A stretch of 64,000 bases of DNA, from contig NZ_JAGETW010000003.1 in NCBI RefSeq assembly GCF_017571475.1, forward strand, positions 124,001-188,000, read 5' to 3'. The position numbers and the translations under genes are program-made. The notes under the pieces are model-generated. The model was not told the DNA's origin. It was given only the letters and a program-made list of their open reading frames with translations, and did no database searches. Positions 47,948 through 57,697 of the stretch are shown here, piece by piece. Position 1 is the stretch's first letter, and each line of letters opens with the position of its first letter. The DNA comes from Thiomicrorhabdus sp. 6S3-12 (GTDB lineage Bacteria; Pseudomonadota; Gammaproteobacteria; Thiomicrospirales; Thiomicrospiraceae).

Positions 47948-49732
47948 TTAATCCAAGAAACTCTTCAAACGTTCGGCACGGCTCGGATGACGAAGCTTGC
48001 GCAACGCTTTTGCCTCAATCTGACGGATACGCTCACGGGTAACATCAAACTGCTTACCAACCTCTTCCAAGGTGTGATCCGTATTCATACTAAGTCCGAA
48101 ACGCATACGCAGAACCTTAGCTTCACGAGGCGTCAAAGTATTCAACATCTCACGCACAGTCTCGCTCATACCCTCGGCATCGGCGGCATCCTGAGGCGCA
48201 AGAATATTAGAATCCTCGATAAAATCACCCAGCGACGAATCTTCATCATCACCGATCGGCGTTTCCATAGAGATCGGCTCTTTAGCAATCTTCATAACCT
48301 TGCGGATCTTGTCTTCCGGCATCTCCATCTCGATTGCCAATTCTTCAGGTGTCGGCTCACGCCCCATTTTCTGAAGTAACTGACGCTGAATACGATTCAA
48401 CTTATTAATCGTCTCAATCATATGCACCGGAATACGGATGGTACGCGCCTGATCGGCAATCGAACGGGTAATCGCCTGACGAATCCACCAGGTCGCATAA
48501 GTCGAGAATTTGTAACCACGGCGATATTCGAATTTATCCACCGCTTTCATCAGACCGATATTCCCTTCCTGAATCAGATCCAGGAACTGCAAACCGCGGT
48601 TGGTGTACTTTTTGGCAATCGAAATAACCAGACGCAAGTTCGCCTCGATCATCTCGCGCTTCGCTTTGCGCGTATTGCTTTCCGCTTTACTCAGATCTTT
48701 GTAGACTTCCTTGTAAAGAGCGATCGGCATGCGCTCTGCTTTTTCGATCATCGCCAAACGCTTTTGCGCACGCTTGACATCATTACGAGCTTCTTCCAGC
48801 TTGGAAGCCAGATCCGGACATTTCTCTTTAAGACGGTCAACTAACGCATAATCTGTTTCCTGACCCACGAATTCTTCAAGGAAAAGTGCTCGCGGAACGC
48901 GAATACGACGCTGCACCAGATCCACAACCACGCGTTCCTGCTCGCGGATAGACTTGATGCGGTTTTTAATGTCGCGAATCAAGGCATTTGAGAAAAGCGG
49001 AGAAATTTTAACGCCTTTCAGATGCTCAACAATCTCTTCTCGAATTGCCAAAACTTTTGGATCATCACCACCAAGTTCTTTTTCCAGACCCAGTGCTTTG
49101 TTCTGCAAATCACGAAGCTTATCAAGGAATTTAGCCAATTCCTCTTCATCAATACCGTCTTCTTTCGGCTCGTTGTTATCGTTGTCCGGCGACAACTCTT
49201 CAACCGGTACATCAACCAGATCTTCAGGTCGAACAAACCCTTGAACAACATCGGCGACTTTCCCTTCACCGTCGTCCATTCGATCAAAGGCATCCAGAAT
49301 ACTCTTTGCAAAGTTCGGGTACTTAGCCAAGGCATCCAGCATATCGCGGATACCCCATTCGATACGCTTGGCAATATCGATTTCACCATGACGGGTCAAT
49401 AGGTCAACCGACCCCATTTCGCGCATATACATACGAACCGGATCGGTGGTACGGCCGAACTCGCTGTCCACTTCCGCCAAAGCGGCAATCGCCGCCTCTG
49501 CCGCCGCATCATCAAAAGCGCCGCCATCATCGGCCATCAGTTCATCTTCATCCGGAGGACTGTCAAACAGACGAATACCAAAGTCTTTAAGAATGGTTAA
49601 TACTTGCCCAAGCTGATCTTCTTCAATATCATCCGGCAAAACATCATTTACATCGGCGTAAGTGAGATAACCCAACTCCTTCGCGCGCTCAATCAAATCT
49701 ATTAACTGCTGTTTTCTTTCGACTTTGGTCAT
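47948..49732 (-). CDS. rpoD: Primary RNA polymerase sigma factor RpoD (sigma-70)
   Basis: Main housekeeping sigma factor. All regions are present: region 1.1 at the N-terminus, an acidic non-conserved insert (about 165-250 with [17 protein letters not shown]), region 2 with [20 protein letters not shown] and [18 protein letters not shown] near 390-420, region 3, and region 4 with [24 protein letters not shown] near 560-585. I use the ATG at 49732 (594 residues, starting [10 protein letters not shown]); a longer frame from 49798 is unlikely. It has its own extended -10 promoter in the gap after dnaG, in addition to read-through. Confidence 0.98.
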   Translation of the reverse strand: MTKVERKQQLIDLIERAKELGYLTYADVNDVLPDDIEEDQLGQVLTILKDFGIRLFDSPPDEDELMADDGGAFDDAAAEAAIAALAEVDSEFGRTTDPVRMYMREMGSVDLLTRHGEIDIAKRIEWGIRDMLDALAKYPNFAKSILDAFDRMDDGEGKVADVVQGFVRPEDLVDVPVEELSPDNDNNEPKEDGIDEEELAKFLDKLRDLQNKALGLEKELGGDDPKVLAIREEIVEHLKGVKISPLFSNALIRDIKNRIKSIREQERVVVDLVQRRIRVPRALFLEEFVGQETDYALVDRLKEKCPDLASKLEEARNDVKRAQKRLAMIEKAERMPIALYKEVYKDLSKAESNTRKAKREMIEANLRLVISIAKKYTNRGLQFLDLIQEGNIGLMKAVDKFEYRRGYKFSTYATWWIRQAITRSIADQARTIRIPVHMIETINKLNRIQRQLLQKMGREPTPEELAIEMEMPEDKIRKVMKIAKEPISMETPIGDDEDSSLGDFIEDSNILAPQDAADAEGMSETVREMLNTLTPREAKVLRMRFGLSMNTDHTLEEVGKQFDVTRERIRQIEAKALRKLRHPSRAERLKSFLD

Positions 49733-49819
49733 GCTTTGTCCCGACTGTAATTTACAATAAAACGAGAAATGGCTTAATCCAGGGCCTTTTCTGGCCACCC
49801 TGGAAAAACCGAACTCGCT

Positions 49820-49828
49820 ATTATATCA
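49820..49828 (-). promoter_or_regulatory. Extended -10 promoter in front of rpoD
   Basis: On the minus strand TGATATAAT (49828-49820) matches the extended -10 form TGnTATAAT perfectly, about 90 bases before the rpoD start. No good -35 is seen, as is allowed for this class. Confidence 0.6.
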
Positions 49829-49889
49829 AATTTTTCAAATATTTAGAATGTGTGTTTTTATTAATCTCAGGTTTTGTTCGAACTGGCGC

Positions 49890-51668
49890 CTATTTCTTTT
49901 TCTTTATTTCCGTCAGACGTCCCATTTCCTGCTCGTTCCACCCCTGAGAGCCCAGGCGAATTTCATCCAGCTGCCTGGCCAGCAACAGTGACAACTCTTT
50001 CAACTCGTTAATTAAAAAAGTTTCATCGTCCGGAAGATCCGAAGCTACGACCAAAGGCAAAAACACATCCATACCAAACTGCTTAAAGACCCCATCCACC
50101 TGACTGAAATCCTGAGAAGTTATCGACTGCGCCTGCATTCGCTTGAGTAATTCCGCCAAAAGCAAATAATCCTTTTCGCTCTGGGTACTTAGATTTTGCA
50201 AAAGCCCTGTAGAAAATATTTGGCTCCATTGCGGATTTTTCAAGAGCACACGAACAATTTTTAACGGCACACTCAGAACTTTAGGCATGGGAAGCGCCTG
50301 CTGTCGTGCATTTTTTGCTTGCCCACGATTTTGCGAACTCCCGGAACGAACGCCAATCTGCTGACCCAGAACCCAGTCTTTCATACCAACCAGATCCGCC
50401 ACTCTTTCCAAGAGCTTGATTTGAACCACGCCACGCGCATTTTTAATATAAGGCTCTGCCAAGGCGACAAATCGCTGTCCGCCTTCAACACTCTGCACGT
50501 CTCCGCCAAGACGGGACTGCAAGCCATTCAACAGGAAATCGGAGAGCAAATACGCTTGATCGACTCTCCTCTCGAACGCTTCAACCCCTTCCTTGCGCAC
50601 CATAGAATCCGGGTCCTCTCCATGCGGCAAAAACAAAAACTTCGCCATCCGCTGCCCTTCCATCATCGGCAAAGTAATATCCAGAGCTTTCCAAGCCGCC
50701 TTAACTCCCGCCTCATCACCATCAAAACAGAACACAACCTCATTGACCTGACGAAACAGCAACTCAAGATGTTCTTGGGTCGTCGCCGTGCCCAACGTAG
50801 CGACCGCATTGCGAATCCCGAACTGAGCCAGGGCCACAACATCCATATACCCCTCAACCACCAGAATACGTTCGACAGGCACGCGCGACTGGCGCATTTC
50901 ATACAGGCCGTACAAGGTATTGCTTTTGTGGAAAATCGGCGTTTCCGGAGAATTCAAATACTTTGGCTGCCCCTGATCCAGAATACGCCCTCCGAAAGCG
51001 ATGTAACGCCCGCGGCCGTCGCGAATCGGAAACATGATGCGTTCACGAAAACGATCATAAATCTTTCCGCCTTCTTTTTGCACCAGCATTCCCGCTTCGA
51101 TCAACTGCTTCTGCAGCGAAGCATCCGCCTTTAGCCCCTTCATCAAACTATCCCATCCCGGAGGCGCGTAACCGATTTTAAACTCTTTGGCTATCTCCGG
51201 CGTCAGACCACGTTTTTTCAGATAATTCTTTGCTTGCTCGGACTGTGGATGGTCACGTAACTGCATACGGTAGAAACGCGCCGCCATCTGCATAACATCA
51301 TACAGATCGCGCTGCTTCTGCTGACGCTGCTGCTCTTCTTGACGCTTTTGCGGACTCAACTGCTCGCGCGGCACCGGCATACCGTACATGGCGGCCAGAG
51401 TCTCCACCGCCTCGACAAAACTCAGACCGTCGTACTCCATCAAAAATGTGATTGCATCGCCGCTGGCACCGCAGCCGAAACAGTGATAGAACTGCTTTTG
51501 CGGATTTACATTAAAGGAAGGCGTTTTCTCATCATGAAACGGACAGCAGGCCTTATAAGTTGCACCGGCCTTTTTCAGAGGCACACGCTGACCGATCACC
51601 TGAACCAGGTCAGCACGCGCCAATACAGATTCTATAAACGACTTGGGAATTGTCCCGCCTTGAGCCAT
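49890..51668 (-). CDS. dnaG: DNA primase
   Basis: Makes RNA primers at the replication fork. The N-terminal zinc finger (CPFHDEKTPSF ... HCFGCGASGDAI, about 40-65), the TOPRIM core with EGYMDVVALAQFG near 270 and VFCFDGDEAG near 312, and a C-terminal helicase-interaction domain are all seen in 592 residues. It lies between yqeY and rpoD in the classical macromolecular-synthesis order. A terminator just upstream would reduce read-through from rpsU-yqeY, as known in E. coli. The ribosome site is weak. Confidence 0.98.
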   Translation of the reverse strand: MAQGGTIPKSFIESVLARADLVQVIGQRVPLKKAGATYKACCPFHDEKTPSFNVNPQKQFYHCFGCGASGDAITFLMEYDGLSFVEAVETLAAMYGMPVPREQLSPQKRQEEQQRQQKQRDLYDVMQMAARFYRMQLRDHPQSEQAKNYLKKRGLTPEIAKEFKIGYAPPGWDSLMKGLKADASLQKQLIEAGMLVQKEGGKIYDRFRERIMFPIRDGRGRYIAFGGRILDQGQPKYLNSPETPIFHKSNTLYGLYEMRQSRVPVERILVVEGYMDVVALAQFGIRNAVATLGTATTQEHLELLFRQVNEVVFCFDGDEAGVKAAWKALDITLPMMEGQRMAKFLFLPHGEDPDSMVRKEGVEAFERRVDQAYLLSDFLLNGLQSRLGGDVQSVEGGQRFVALAEPYIKNARGVVQIKLLERVADLVGMKDWVLGQQIGVRSGSSQNRGQAKNARQQALPMPKVLSVPLKIVRVLLKNPQWSQIFSTGLLQNLSTQSEKDYLLLAELLKRMQAQSITSQDFSQVDGVFKQFGMDVFLPLVVASDLPDDETFLINELKELSLLLARQLDEIRLGSQGWNEQEMGRLTEIKKKK

Positions 51669-51718
51669 ACAAAAGTCCGTTGATGAAAAGTAGAGATTAT
51701 CTTAATTCAAGTTCGGAA

Positions 51719-51758
51719 AAATAAAAAACCCGCCGGTGAAAATCACACAGCGGGTTTT
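51719..51758 (-). terminator. Terminator between yqeY and dnaG
   Basis: AAAACCCGC (51725-51733) and GCGGGTTTT (51750-51758) form a 9-bp stem with a 16-base loop and a T-run on the minus strand. Its position parallels the internal terminator of the E. coli rpsU-dnaG-rpoD operon. Confidence 0.82.
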
Positions 51759-51783
51759 CGTCAAACCGATGCATAGCAAACAA

Positions 51784-52239
51784 TTAAGCGTTCAATTTTG
51801 CCTTAATCAGCTTACTGACCTCGCCCATATCGGCGCGTCCCTGCATCTTCGGCTTTAGCAAGCCCATTACTTTACCCATATCCTGCATTGAAGCGGCGCT
51901 GGTTTCCGCCATCGCTTCGTCAATTAGAGCAGAAATTTCATCTTCAGTCAGCGCTTGCGGCATAAAATCCTGAATGACAGACATCTCATAGGCTTCTTGC
52001 TCAGCCAGTTCCGGACGCTCTGCATCCACATACTGCTGATGAGAATCTTTACGCTGCTTCATAGCCTTGTCTAAGATAGCAAGAACTTCCGCATCGTCTT
52101 CCAATGTCGTTTGATTATCAATCTCAACCTGTTTGATGGCTGCCAAAAGCGCGCGCACAACACCTAGGCGCGCCTTGTCTTTTGCCTTCATGCAGGCTTT
52201 CATTTCTGCCGTTAACTGCTCTTTTAATGCACTCGCCAC
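51784..52239 (-). CDS. GatB/YqeY domain-containing protein
   Basis: A 151-residue helical protein with the YqeY domain related to the tail of the GatB amidotransferase subunit (KARLGVVRALLAAIKQVEID, RKDSHQQYVDAERPELAEQE, MGKVMGLLKPKMQGRADMG). Its proposed role is in tRNA-dependent amidation or tRNA binding, but no function is proven. The start is GTG at 52239 with AGGA eight bases upstream. Its place between rpsU and dnaG is very common in proteobacteria. Confidence 0.92.
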   Translation of the reverse strand: MASALKEQLTAEMKACMKAKDKARLGVVRALLAAIKQVEIDNQTTLEDDAEVLAILDKAMKQRKDSHQQYVDAERPELAEQEAYEMSVIQDFMPQALTEDEISALIDEAMAETSAASMQDMGKVMGLLKPKMQGRADMGEVSKLIKAKLNA

Positions 52240-52256
52240 AAGTAAAGTCCTATGGA

Positions 52257-52472
52257 TTAGTAAAGACGAGTAGTACGACGGTTTTCGCGAGCAAGACGCT
52301 TAGCAAGACGCTTAACTGCAGCCGCTTTCATGCGCTTACGCGCCCAAGTTGGCTTTTCATAAAACTCACGCTTACGAGTTTCGGTCAAAACACCTGCTTT
52401 CTCACAAGCACGTTTAAAACGACGTAGAGCTACGTCAAATGGTTCTGTATCACGGATTTTTACGCTTGGCAT
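52257..52472 (-). CDS. rpsU: Small-subunit ribosomal protein bS21
   Basis: Small basic protein of the 30S subunit needed for initiation at natural messages. The 71 residues match the family throughout ([53 protein letters not shown]). AAGG is upstream of the ATG. It is the first gene of the rpsU-yqeY-dnaG-rpoD group, with a strong promoter about 130 bases upstream. Confidence 0.99.
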   Translation of the reverse strand: MPSVKIRDTEPFDVALRRFKRACEKAGVLTETRKREFYEKPTWARKRMKAAAVKRLAKRLARENRRTTRLY

Positions 52473-52981
52473 AATAATTACCTTTTAAATTCTTTAAAAT
52501 TCTATCGCTCAGGGCCGCAGTTACATGATGCATATCTCTACATTCTATTCGAGACGCCCTTTCTTTCCCTCGCAAGAATCAGGAAATAGCTGAAAACGCA
52601 GAATTATAAATTTACCCTGATTTTTTTGCAAACCTTTTTACAGAGAAACTCGCCATTCGGACAGAATAATTTTACTAACCGCGAATTTTCCGCTCAGAAA
52701 ACCCAAGATTAAAAATGTTTTCAACAACTTAAAGTCAATCCAAACTTGACGCTTTACCCGAGCCACTCCCGCAAAGGCCGTGCTTAATATTCCGCCATGA
52801 AGACGGAAGCAAAGCAGTGGATGACAACCGCCCTTTAACCGAAATGACAGCAAAATTCATTCAGCGCTCATACAATCATGCGCTATTGACAGGTTTCTCG
52901 GTTGTTTTTTGTTAAAATTCATCCACTCTTTATCCACCTTTAACCCGAGGCACTCGGCCTCTATCGAGAGAAAACAGTTAA
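52473..52981. other. Divergent intergenic region between rpsU and tsaD
   Basis: About 510 bases without a convincing gene. The left part holds the rpsU leader and promoter. The right part has a TTGACA near 52890 on the plus strand, 21 bases from TAAAAT, which is too wide for a good tsaD promoter. No RNA motif was recognised. Confidence 0.4.
52603..52631 (-). promoter_or_regulatory. Sigma-70 promoter of rpsU operon
   Basis: On the minus strand TTGCAA (52631-52626) and TATAAT (52608-52603) are 17 bases apart. The implied leader is about 125 bases. Confidence 0.75.
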
Positions 52982-54013
52982 ATGCTTGTATTGGGAATTG
53001 AAAGTTCATGCGACGAGACCGGCATCGCGCTCTATGACGGCGAAAACGGATTATTGGCACACCGACTTTACAGCCAAGTGGAATTGCATGCACTCTATGG
53101 CGGCGTAGTACCGGAGCTCGCTTCACGCGACCATATCCGCCGTATTATTCCTCTTATACAGGACACCTTAAAGGCGGCAGAACGACAAATCAGCGATCTG
53201 TCAGGGATCGCCTATACGGCAGGACCAGGACTGATCGGCGCCTTGCTGACCGGTGCTTCGGTCGCAAGAAGCCTCGCCTTCGCCCTGAACGTTCCTGCCG
53301 TCGGAGTGCATCACATGGAAGGCCACTTGCTGGCCCCGATGTTGGAAGAAAATAAACCGCAGTTCCCTTTTATCTGTCTGCTGGTCTCCGGAGGACACTC
53401 CATGATTATCCGCGTTGACGGCATAGGCCGTTACCGCCTCTTAGGCGACACCCTTGACGACGCGGCAGGCGAAGCGTTCGACAAAACAGCCAAGCTTCTT
53501 GATCTCGGCTACCCCGGCGGTCCGGAAGTTTCCAAACTGGCGCTACAAGGCAACGGTGAACGCTACAAATTTCCGCGCCCGATGGTCGACCGCCCGGGAT
53601 TGGACATGAGTTTCAGCGGGCTGAAAACCTACACCCTGAATACATGGAAGCAAGCTCAGAAAGAGAACGATGCAACGCTACAGACCAAAGCCGATATCTG
53701 CCGCGCTTTTGAGATGGCGGTTGCCGACACCTTGGCAATCAAATGCAAACGCGCTCTGGAACAGGAAGGATTGAATCGACTGGTCGTATCCGGCGGCGTC
53801 AGTGCCAACCGTGAAATCCGCGAAAAACTGCAAGGCCTGATGAAAAAACGTCGCGGAGAAGCTTTCTTCCCACGTCTGGAATTCTGCACCGATAACGGAG
53901 CAATGATCGCTTACGCCGGCGCGCAGCGCTTGATGGCCGGCGAAGAACAGGGTCTCAACTTTTCGGCCACGCCGCGCTGGTCGCTTGAAGAACTCCCTCC
54001 GATCGACTTTTAA
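52982..54013 (+). CDS. tsaD: tRNA threonylcarbamoyladenosine synthase subunit TsaD
   Basis: Transfers threonylcarbamoyl to A37 of tRNAs reading ANN codons, acting with TsaB and TsaE. The ASKHA-fold protein starts [19 protein letters not shown] and has the metal-binding [10 protein letters not shown] near residue 110 (two His), LVSGGHSMI near 135 and the C-terminal [13 protein letters not shown] with the metal Asp. The 343-residue length is normal. It is divergent from rpsU, the usual arrangement. The ribosome site is weak (GAGAG). Confidence 0.98.
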   Translation: MLVLGIESSCDETGIALYDGENGLLAHRLYSQVELHALYGGVVPELASRDHIRRIIPLIQDTLKAAERQISDLSGIAYTAGPGLIGALLTGASVARSLAFALNVPAVGVHHMEGHLLAPMLEENKPQFPFICLLVSGGHSMIIRVDGIGRYRLLGDTLDDAAGEAFDKTAKLLDLGYPGGPEVSKLALQGNGERYKFPRPMVDRPGLDMSFSGLKTYTLNTWKQAQKENDATLQTKADICRAFEMAVADTLAIKCKRALEQEGLNRLVVSGGVSANREIREKLQGLMKKRRGEAFFPRLEFCTDNGAMIAYAGAQRLMAGEEQGLNFSATPRWSLEELPPIDF

Positions 54014-54047
54014 AAAAAACGCCCGAAACTTTTCGGGCGTTCTTGTT
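54012..54047. terminator. Bidirectional terminator between tsaD and plsY
   Basis: AACGCCCGAAA (54018-54028) and TTTCGGGCGTT (54031-54041) form an 11-bp stem flanked by an A-run and a T-rich tail. It lies in the 58-base convergent gap. Confidence 0.9.
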
Positions 54048-54071
54048 TTGAGCGATTGCCTTAACAGCCAA

Positions 54072-54665
54072 TCAATTCTTTTTAATCAGACTTTCTTCGC
54101 CGTTGAGCAGGCGCTGAATATTACTGCGGTGTCGCCAAAACAGAATCAACGTCATAACCGCCGAACCGATCACCCAGCTCATTTCCGCATCGATAAAATA
54201 AATATAAACCGGCGCCAACAGGGAAGCGACCAGCGCGGAAAGCGACGAGATTTTCAGAACCTTGGCGACAAACAACCAGGTTGCCACCACCGCCAGACCA
54301 ACTGGAAAAGAGAGTGCCAGAAGCATCCCCATCATGGTTGCCACGCCTTTACCGCCACGGAAACCGAAAAACAGCGGATACAAGTGACCGATAAAAGCGG
54401 CAAAGCCGATCACAAACACTTCTGCAGCGGAAAAGTCCAACTGATAAGCGAGCACAACCGGAATCACGCCCTTGAGCATATCCCCAAACAGCGTCACCGC
54501 TGCCGGCTTATTGCCGTACAAACGTTTAACGTTGGTCGCTCCGGGATTACCGGAGCCGCCTTCGCGCGGATCGCCCAATCCCATAACCCGGCAGACAATA
54601 ATTGCCGCCGATACCGATCCCAGCAGATAGGACAACGCTACCGCAAAATAAATCTCATAACCCAT
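54072..54665 (-). CDS. plsY: Acyl-phosphate glycerol-3-phosphate acyltransferase
   Basis: Inner-membrane enzyme that adds the first acyl chain to glycerol-3-phosphate in phospholipid synthesis. The 197-residue protein has about five membrane helices and the three family motifs: GSVSAAII near residue 16, GSGNPGATNVKR near 37 and FRGGKGVATMMG near 107. GGGG is upstream of the ATG. It is next to tsaD and folB, the common gammaproteobacterial neighbourhood. Confidence 0.97.
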   Translation of the reverse strand: MGYEIYFAVALSYLLGSVSAAIIVCRVMGLGDPREGGSGNPGATNVKRLYGNKPAAVTLFGDMLKGVIPVVLAYQLDFSAAEVFVIGFAAFIGHLYPLFFGFRGGKGVATMMGMLLALSFPVGLAVVATWLFVAKVLKISSLSALVASLLAPVYIYFIDAEMSWVIGSAVMTLILFWRHRSNIQRLLNGEESLIKKN

Positions 54666-54836
54666 TTTTTTATTCCCCTAAAAGCCCTGATTTTCTGTTT
54701 TTACTTTTTATTATCAGGCGTCTATTGAATTTGAATCGGCAGCAATTCTACCCGCTTGTTTAGGAAAAAGAAAACCGGGCACATAAAATCATTACAATAC
54801 GACGCATGACCATCAACACAACTGTAAGGAGTGGGT

Positions 54837-55199
54837 GTGCACGACATTATCTACATTGAAGGCCTGAAAACCGCCGCGATTATCGGAATTTATGACTGGG
54901 AAAAAGAACAGCGGCAACCGCTGATTTTCGACATTGAAATGAGTGTACCAATCGCCAATGCGGCAAAAAGCGATCAGATTGAAGACACCGTCGACTATAA
55001 GTCCGTGGCGGACTTTATTATTGAATGGGTCAGCAACAGCCGTTTTGATCTTCTGGAAACCCTTCTGGAACAGCTAAGCGAAGAACTGTTTGCGCGTTTC
55101 AGAGCGATCCACCATCTCAAAATCAAGATTGGCAAACCGCAAGCCGTCCCTCAGGCCAAAACCGTCGGACTCATTATTCAACGCAGCCGACAGAAATAG
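54837..55199 (+). CDS. folB: Dihydroneopterin aldolase
   Basis: Cleaves 7,8-dihydroneopterin in folate synthesis. The 120-residue protein starts MHDIIYIEGLKTAAIIGIYDWE, with the conserved Glu of the pterin site in DWEKEQRQP near residue 22 and a Lys in KIKIGKPQAVPQA near 98. I choose GTG at 54837 because AAGGAG (54826-54831) lies five bases before it; the GTG at 54831 overlaps that site. It is divergent from plsY and convergent with the FliG-like gene. Confidence 0.96.
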   Translation: MHDIIYIEGLKTAAIIGIYDWEKEQRQPLIFDIEMSVPIANAAKSDQIEDTVDYKSVADFIIEWVSNSRFDLLETLLEQLSEELFARFRAIHHLKIKIGKPQAVPQAKTVGLIIQRSRQK

Positions 55200-55210
55200 A
55201 CAGGAAGAAC

Positions 55211-55693
55211 TTAAATATCCTGAGATTCTTCTTGAAACTGCTCATGCAGCTGTTTTTGCTCCTGAGCAGCGCGTTTAATCATCGGGATCAACTGCTCCAT
55301 ATATAAACAAGCGTGCGCTTCGGTAATTTTATCCATCGCCGCATAATCCTCGGCAAACTGACGCTGATTCTGCTTCGAAAGATTGCGCATCACCTTATTG
55401 TATAAAACCTCACCACTGGCCAAACGGGTAATCGTTACCAGCTGTTCCGGACTGACCAGCGGCGCAAATTTCTGTACCACCCGATCATCAACCTGCGCCA
55501 TTTTATTTGCCAATGCACGGTAGGATTCCAGCTTTTTCTGTAGAACCGCATGCGAACTCTGCTCGCCGGAACTGAGACGCTTGGCGATCACATCATGCAA
55601 ACTTTCCACCACCTCATACGGCAGAGTAAACGTCACAGGACCGATCTCCAGAAAAAACTCGCCCGATTCATCGTGTTTTGCCGAAATTTCCAT
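55211..55693 (-). CDS. FliG C-terminal-domain-like protein (second of pair)
   Basis: A 160-residue protein with no signal peptide or membrane helix. Residues 10-42 (FFLEIGPVTFTLPYEVVESL, then HDVIAKRL) match in pattern the start of the next gene upstream. Residues 67-145 resemble the FliG C-terminal domain: VDDRVVQKFAPLV, LVTITRLASGEVLYNKVMRN, then a basic-acidic helix. This domain in FliG touches MotA and makes flagellar torque. No FliG N-terminal or middle domains are present and no flagellar genes are nearby. The ATG at 55693 has AAGGAG six bases upstream and lies 15 bases past the upstream stop. The end is divergent (KRAAQEQKQLHEQF). The function is unknown. Confidence 0.6.
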   Translation of the reverse strand: MEISAKHDESGEFFLEIGPVTFTLPYEVVESLHDVIAKRLSSGEQSSHAVLQKKLESYRALANKMAQVDDRVVQKFAPLVSPEQLVTITRLASGEVLYNKVMRNLSKQNQRQFAEDYAAMDKITEAHACLYMEQLIPMIKRAAQEQKQLHEQFQEESQDI

Positions 55694-55708
55694 CTCTCTC
55701 TCCTTCAA

Positions 55709-56173
55709 TCAGATATAGCGCGTTTCTTCGTCTAAAAACTCGATAACACCTGTCGCTTCCAATTCAAAAGTTTTCTCCACGATGCGGCGAATCGCATCTT
55801 TGGAAAGCGCTTCCGAAGGAAGAACCACATCCTGCAAATCGTCACTGATCTGCCGCGACAGTATGCCCCCGCTATTTTCCATAACCATCTGATTAAAGGT
55901 TTCATCTCCGGCCAAACGCATCAAAATCACCAGATCAGCACTCTGCAACTCCCTGAGCAGCTTCTGTAAATAAGACGGGCTAAGCGCTTTAATCCTTAAA
56001 CCGAGTTTAATGTAGCTTTGCAGTGTCGAATGATGCTCACCCCGCTCCAAAGCCATCAGATGCTCTAATGTAATCTGGAGCAGCGCCAGCGTAAAACGGT
56101 CGACTTTCAACGCGGCACAGCCAATATGTACCTGCCACTCATTTTCATGGATTTTCTTAATACCGACTTGCAT
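55709..56173 (-). CDS. FliG C-terminal-domain-like protein (first of pair)
   Basis: A 154-residue soluble protein. Residues 62-148 follow the FliG C-domain pattern well: LSPSYLQKLLRELQSADLVI corresponds to FliG DDRxLQxLLREVDxxDLALAL, then [35 protein letters not shown] and IVEKTFELEATGVIEF in place of IVRRLEEEGEIVI. The N-terminal 40 residues (WQVHIGCAALKVDRFTLALL) match its downstream paralogue. The two genes form a tight operon. They could act as modulators of a flagellar or other MotA-driven motor, or simply reuse the fold; the sequence does not say. Confidence 0.65.
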   Translation of the reverse strand: MQVGIKKIHENEWQVHIGCAALKVDRFTLALLQITLEHLMALERGEHHSTLQSYIKLGLRIKALSPSYLQKLLRELQSADLVILMRLAGDETFNQMVMENSGGILSRQISDDLQDVVLPSEALSKDAIRRIVEKTFELEATGVIEFLDEETRYI

Positions 56174-56495
56174 CCCGTTTCCTATAAGCGATTTTGCATC
56201 TTTTGCATTCTAACGTGTCCTTGCCGCCCCAAGCGACTTTAAATCAATATCCAGGCGGCAAACAAAACCTAAGCAAATTTTCGACCAGAGTAATGACTCC
56301 TGCCATGACCGAAATCAAAAAAAGTCAAACCGGCACAAAGACTTAAGCCTACCATGATCTTTAATCTCCCGGTTTCCATACTGAAAATGCCGTGCGCAAT
56401 ACAAATTTATGCATGAAATGCCCACACCCCTCTAGAGCAGACTACCTATCTATTGCATAATAGCTGGCAATTTTGAACCAATTTAGAAAACTAAC
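56174..56495. other. Intergenic region between FliG-like pair and midA-like gene
   Basis: 322 bases, no gene. Near the left end TTTTGCAT occurs twice in tandem (56192-56210). Close to the right end TTGCATAATAG on the plus strand could be a -10 region for the methyltransferase gene, with no clear -35. Confidence 0.35.
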
Positions 56496-57683
56496 ATGTC
56501 CAAGCACAAAAAGCTGCCGGCACCTTCCGAAGAAGCCAAGGAATTCAGCGAACATTTAAGCCAAAAGATCCGCACCTCGATAAAACGCCACGGATCGCTC
56601 AGCTTTGCACAATTCATGCAAAAGGCTCTTTATACACCCAATCTCGGTTATTACAGCAGCAGCCTGCCTAAAATCGGCAAAGGCGGAGACTTTATTACCG
56701 CCCCGGAAATTTCGCCGATTTTTTCCCGCTGCCTGGCCCGTCAGACACAACAAGTGCTTGAGCAGCTTGATGAACCCAACATTATCGAGTTCGGTGCCGG
56801 GCGCGGCATTATGGCCGCCGACATCCTTCTGGAAATGCAGCGCTTGGAACAAGACATTCATCGTTACTATATTGTGGAAATCAGTGCCGACCTGCAACAG
56901 CGTCAGAAAGCCTATCTGCGCGAAACACTCTCCGAAGAGCTGTTCAATAAAGTCGCCTGGCTTGAAAAACTTCCTGCGACACCAATCAGTGCGGTCATTC
57001 TGGCAAACGAAGTCCTCGACGCCATGCCGTTTGAGCGCTTACGCATAGAGCCGGAGAGAGCCCTGCAGGGGTACGTCTGCTACAATGAGGCAAAAAACAC
57101 ATTCGACTGGGATTACCAAACCATCACCGACTCCAAACTACAGCGTTTTGCCAACCAGTTGATCAAACATATCGGCAAGGTTTCCGACCTCGGCTATGAA
57201 ACCGAGATCAACCTCAACCTCGGCCCCTGGTTGAAAAGCCTGAGTCAGATTCTGTCCAAAGGACTGGTTCTATTGATCGACTACGGCTATACCCGAGAAG
57301 AGTATTACCAGCCGGCCCGGGTTATGGGGACTTTGCGCTGCCACTATCAACACAGAGCCCACCAGAACCCTTTCTTCTACCCGGGGTTGCAGGACATAAC
57401 CGCCCACGTTGACTTCACCGCAGTCGCCGAAGCCGGATTTGACGCCGGATTCCGTATCGCCGGCTACACAACTCAGGCGAATTTCCTGATGGGAAGCGGC
57501 CTGCTGGAGATGTCGGTGGATCCGCAGGCGGATATCGGCGAACAGATTAAGGTCGCACAACAGATTAAAACCCTGACGATGCCGGACGAAATGGGGGAAA
57601 ATTTCAAAGTTATCGCTTTAAGCAAACAGATTGACGACGGCCTGATCGGCTTCAAAGTTCGCGATCTGCGCCACCAACTTTAA
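56496..57683 (+). CDS. MidA/NDUFAF7-family SAM-dependent methyltransferase
   Basis: A 395-residue soluble protein of the DUF185 family. It has ISFAQFMQ-like GSLSFAQFMQKALYTPNLGY near residue 34, the GGDFITAPEISPIFSR motif, the SAM-binding IIEFGAGRGIMAADIL near 91, and VILANEVLDAMPFERL near 168. The mitochondrial member NDUFAF7 methylates an arginine of complex I subunit NDUFS2; the bacterial substrate is not known. It begins a plus-strand run with uppP, the VanZ-like gene and nnr, separated by small gaps. The ATG lacks a strong ribosome site. Confidence 0.92.
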   Translation: MSKHKKLPAPSEEAKEFSEHLSQKIRTSIKRHGSLSFAQFMQKALYTPNLGYYSSSLPKIGKGGDFITAPEISPIFSRCLARQTQQVLEQLDEPNIIEFGAGRGIMAADILLEMQRLEQDIHRYYIVEISADLQQRQKAYLRETLSEELFNKVAWLEKLPATPISAVILANEVLDAMPFERLRIEPERALQGYVCYNEAKNTFDWDYQTITDSKLQRFANQLIKHIGKVSDLGYETEINLNLGPWLKSLSQILSKGLVLLIDYGYTREEYYQPARVMGTLRCHYQHRAHQNPFFYPGLQDITAHVDFTAVAEAGFDAGFRIAGYTTQANFLMGSGLLEMSVDPQADIGEQIKVAQQIKTLTMPDEMGENFKVIALSKQIDDGLIGFKVRDLRHQL

Positions 57684-57697
57684 AAAAGAGAAAATAG

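Noticed and set aside
53201-53398. Short minus-strand frame inside tsaD
   Set aside because: It overlaps the catalytic core of tsaD and shows no independent start signal.
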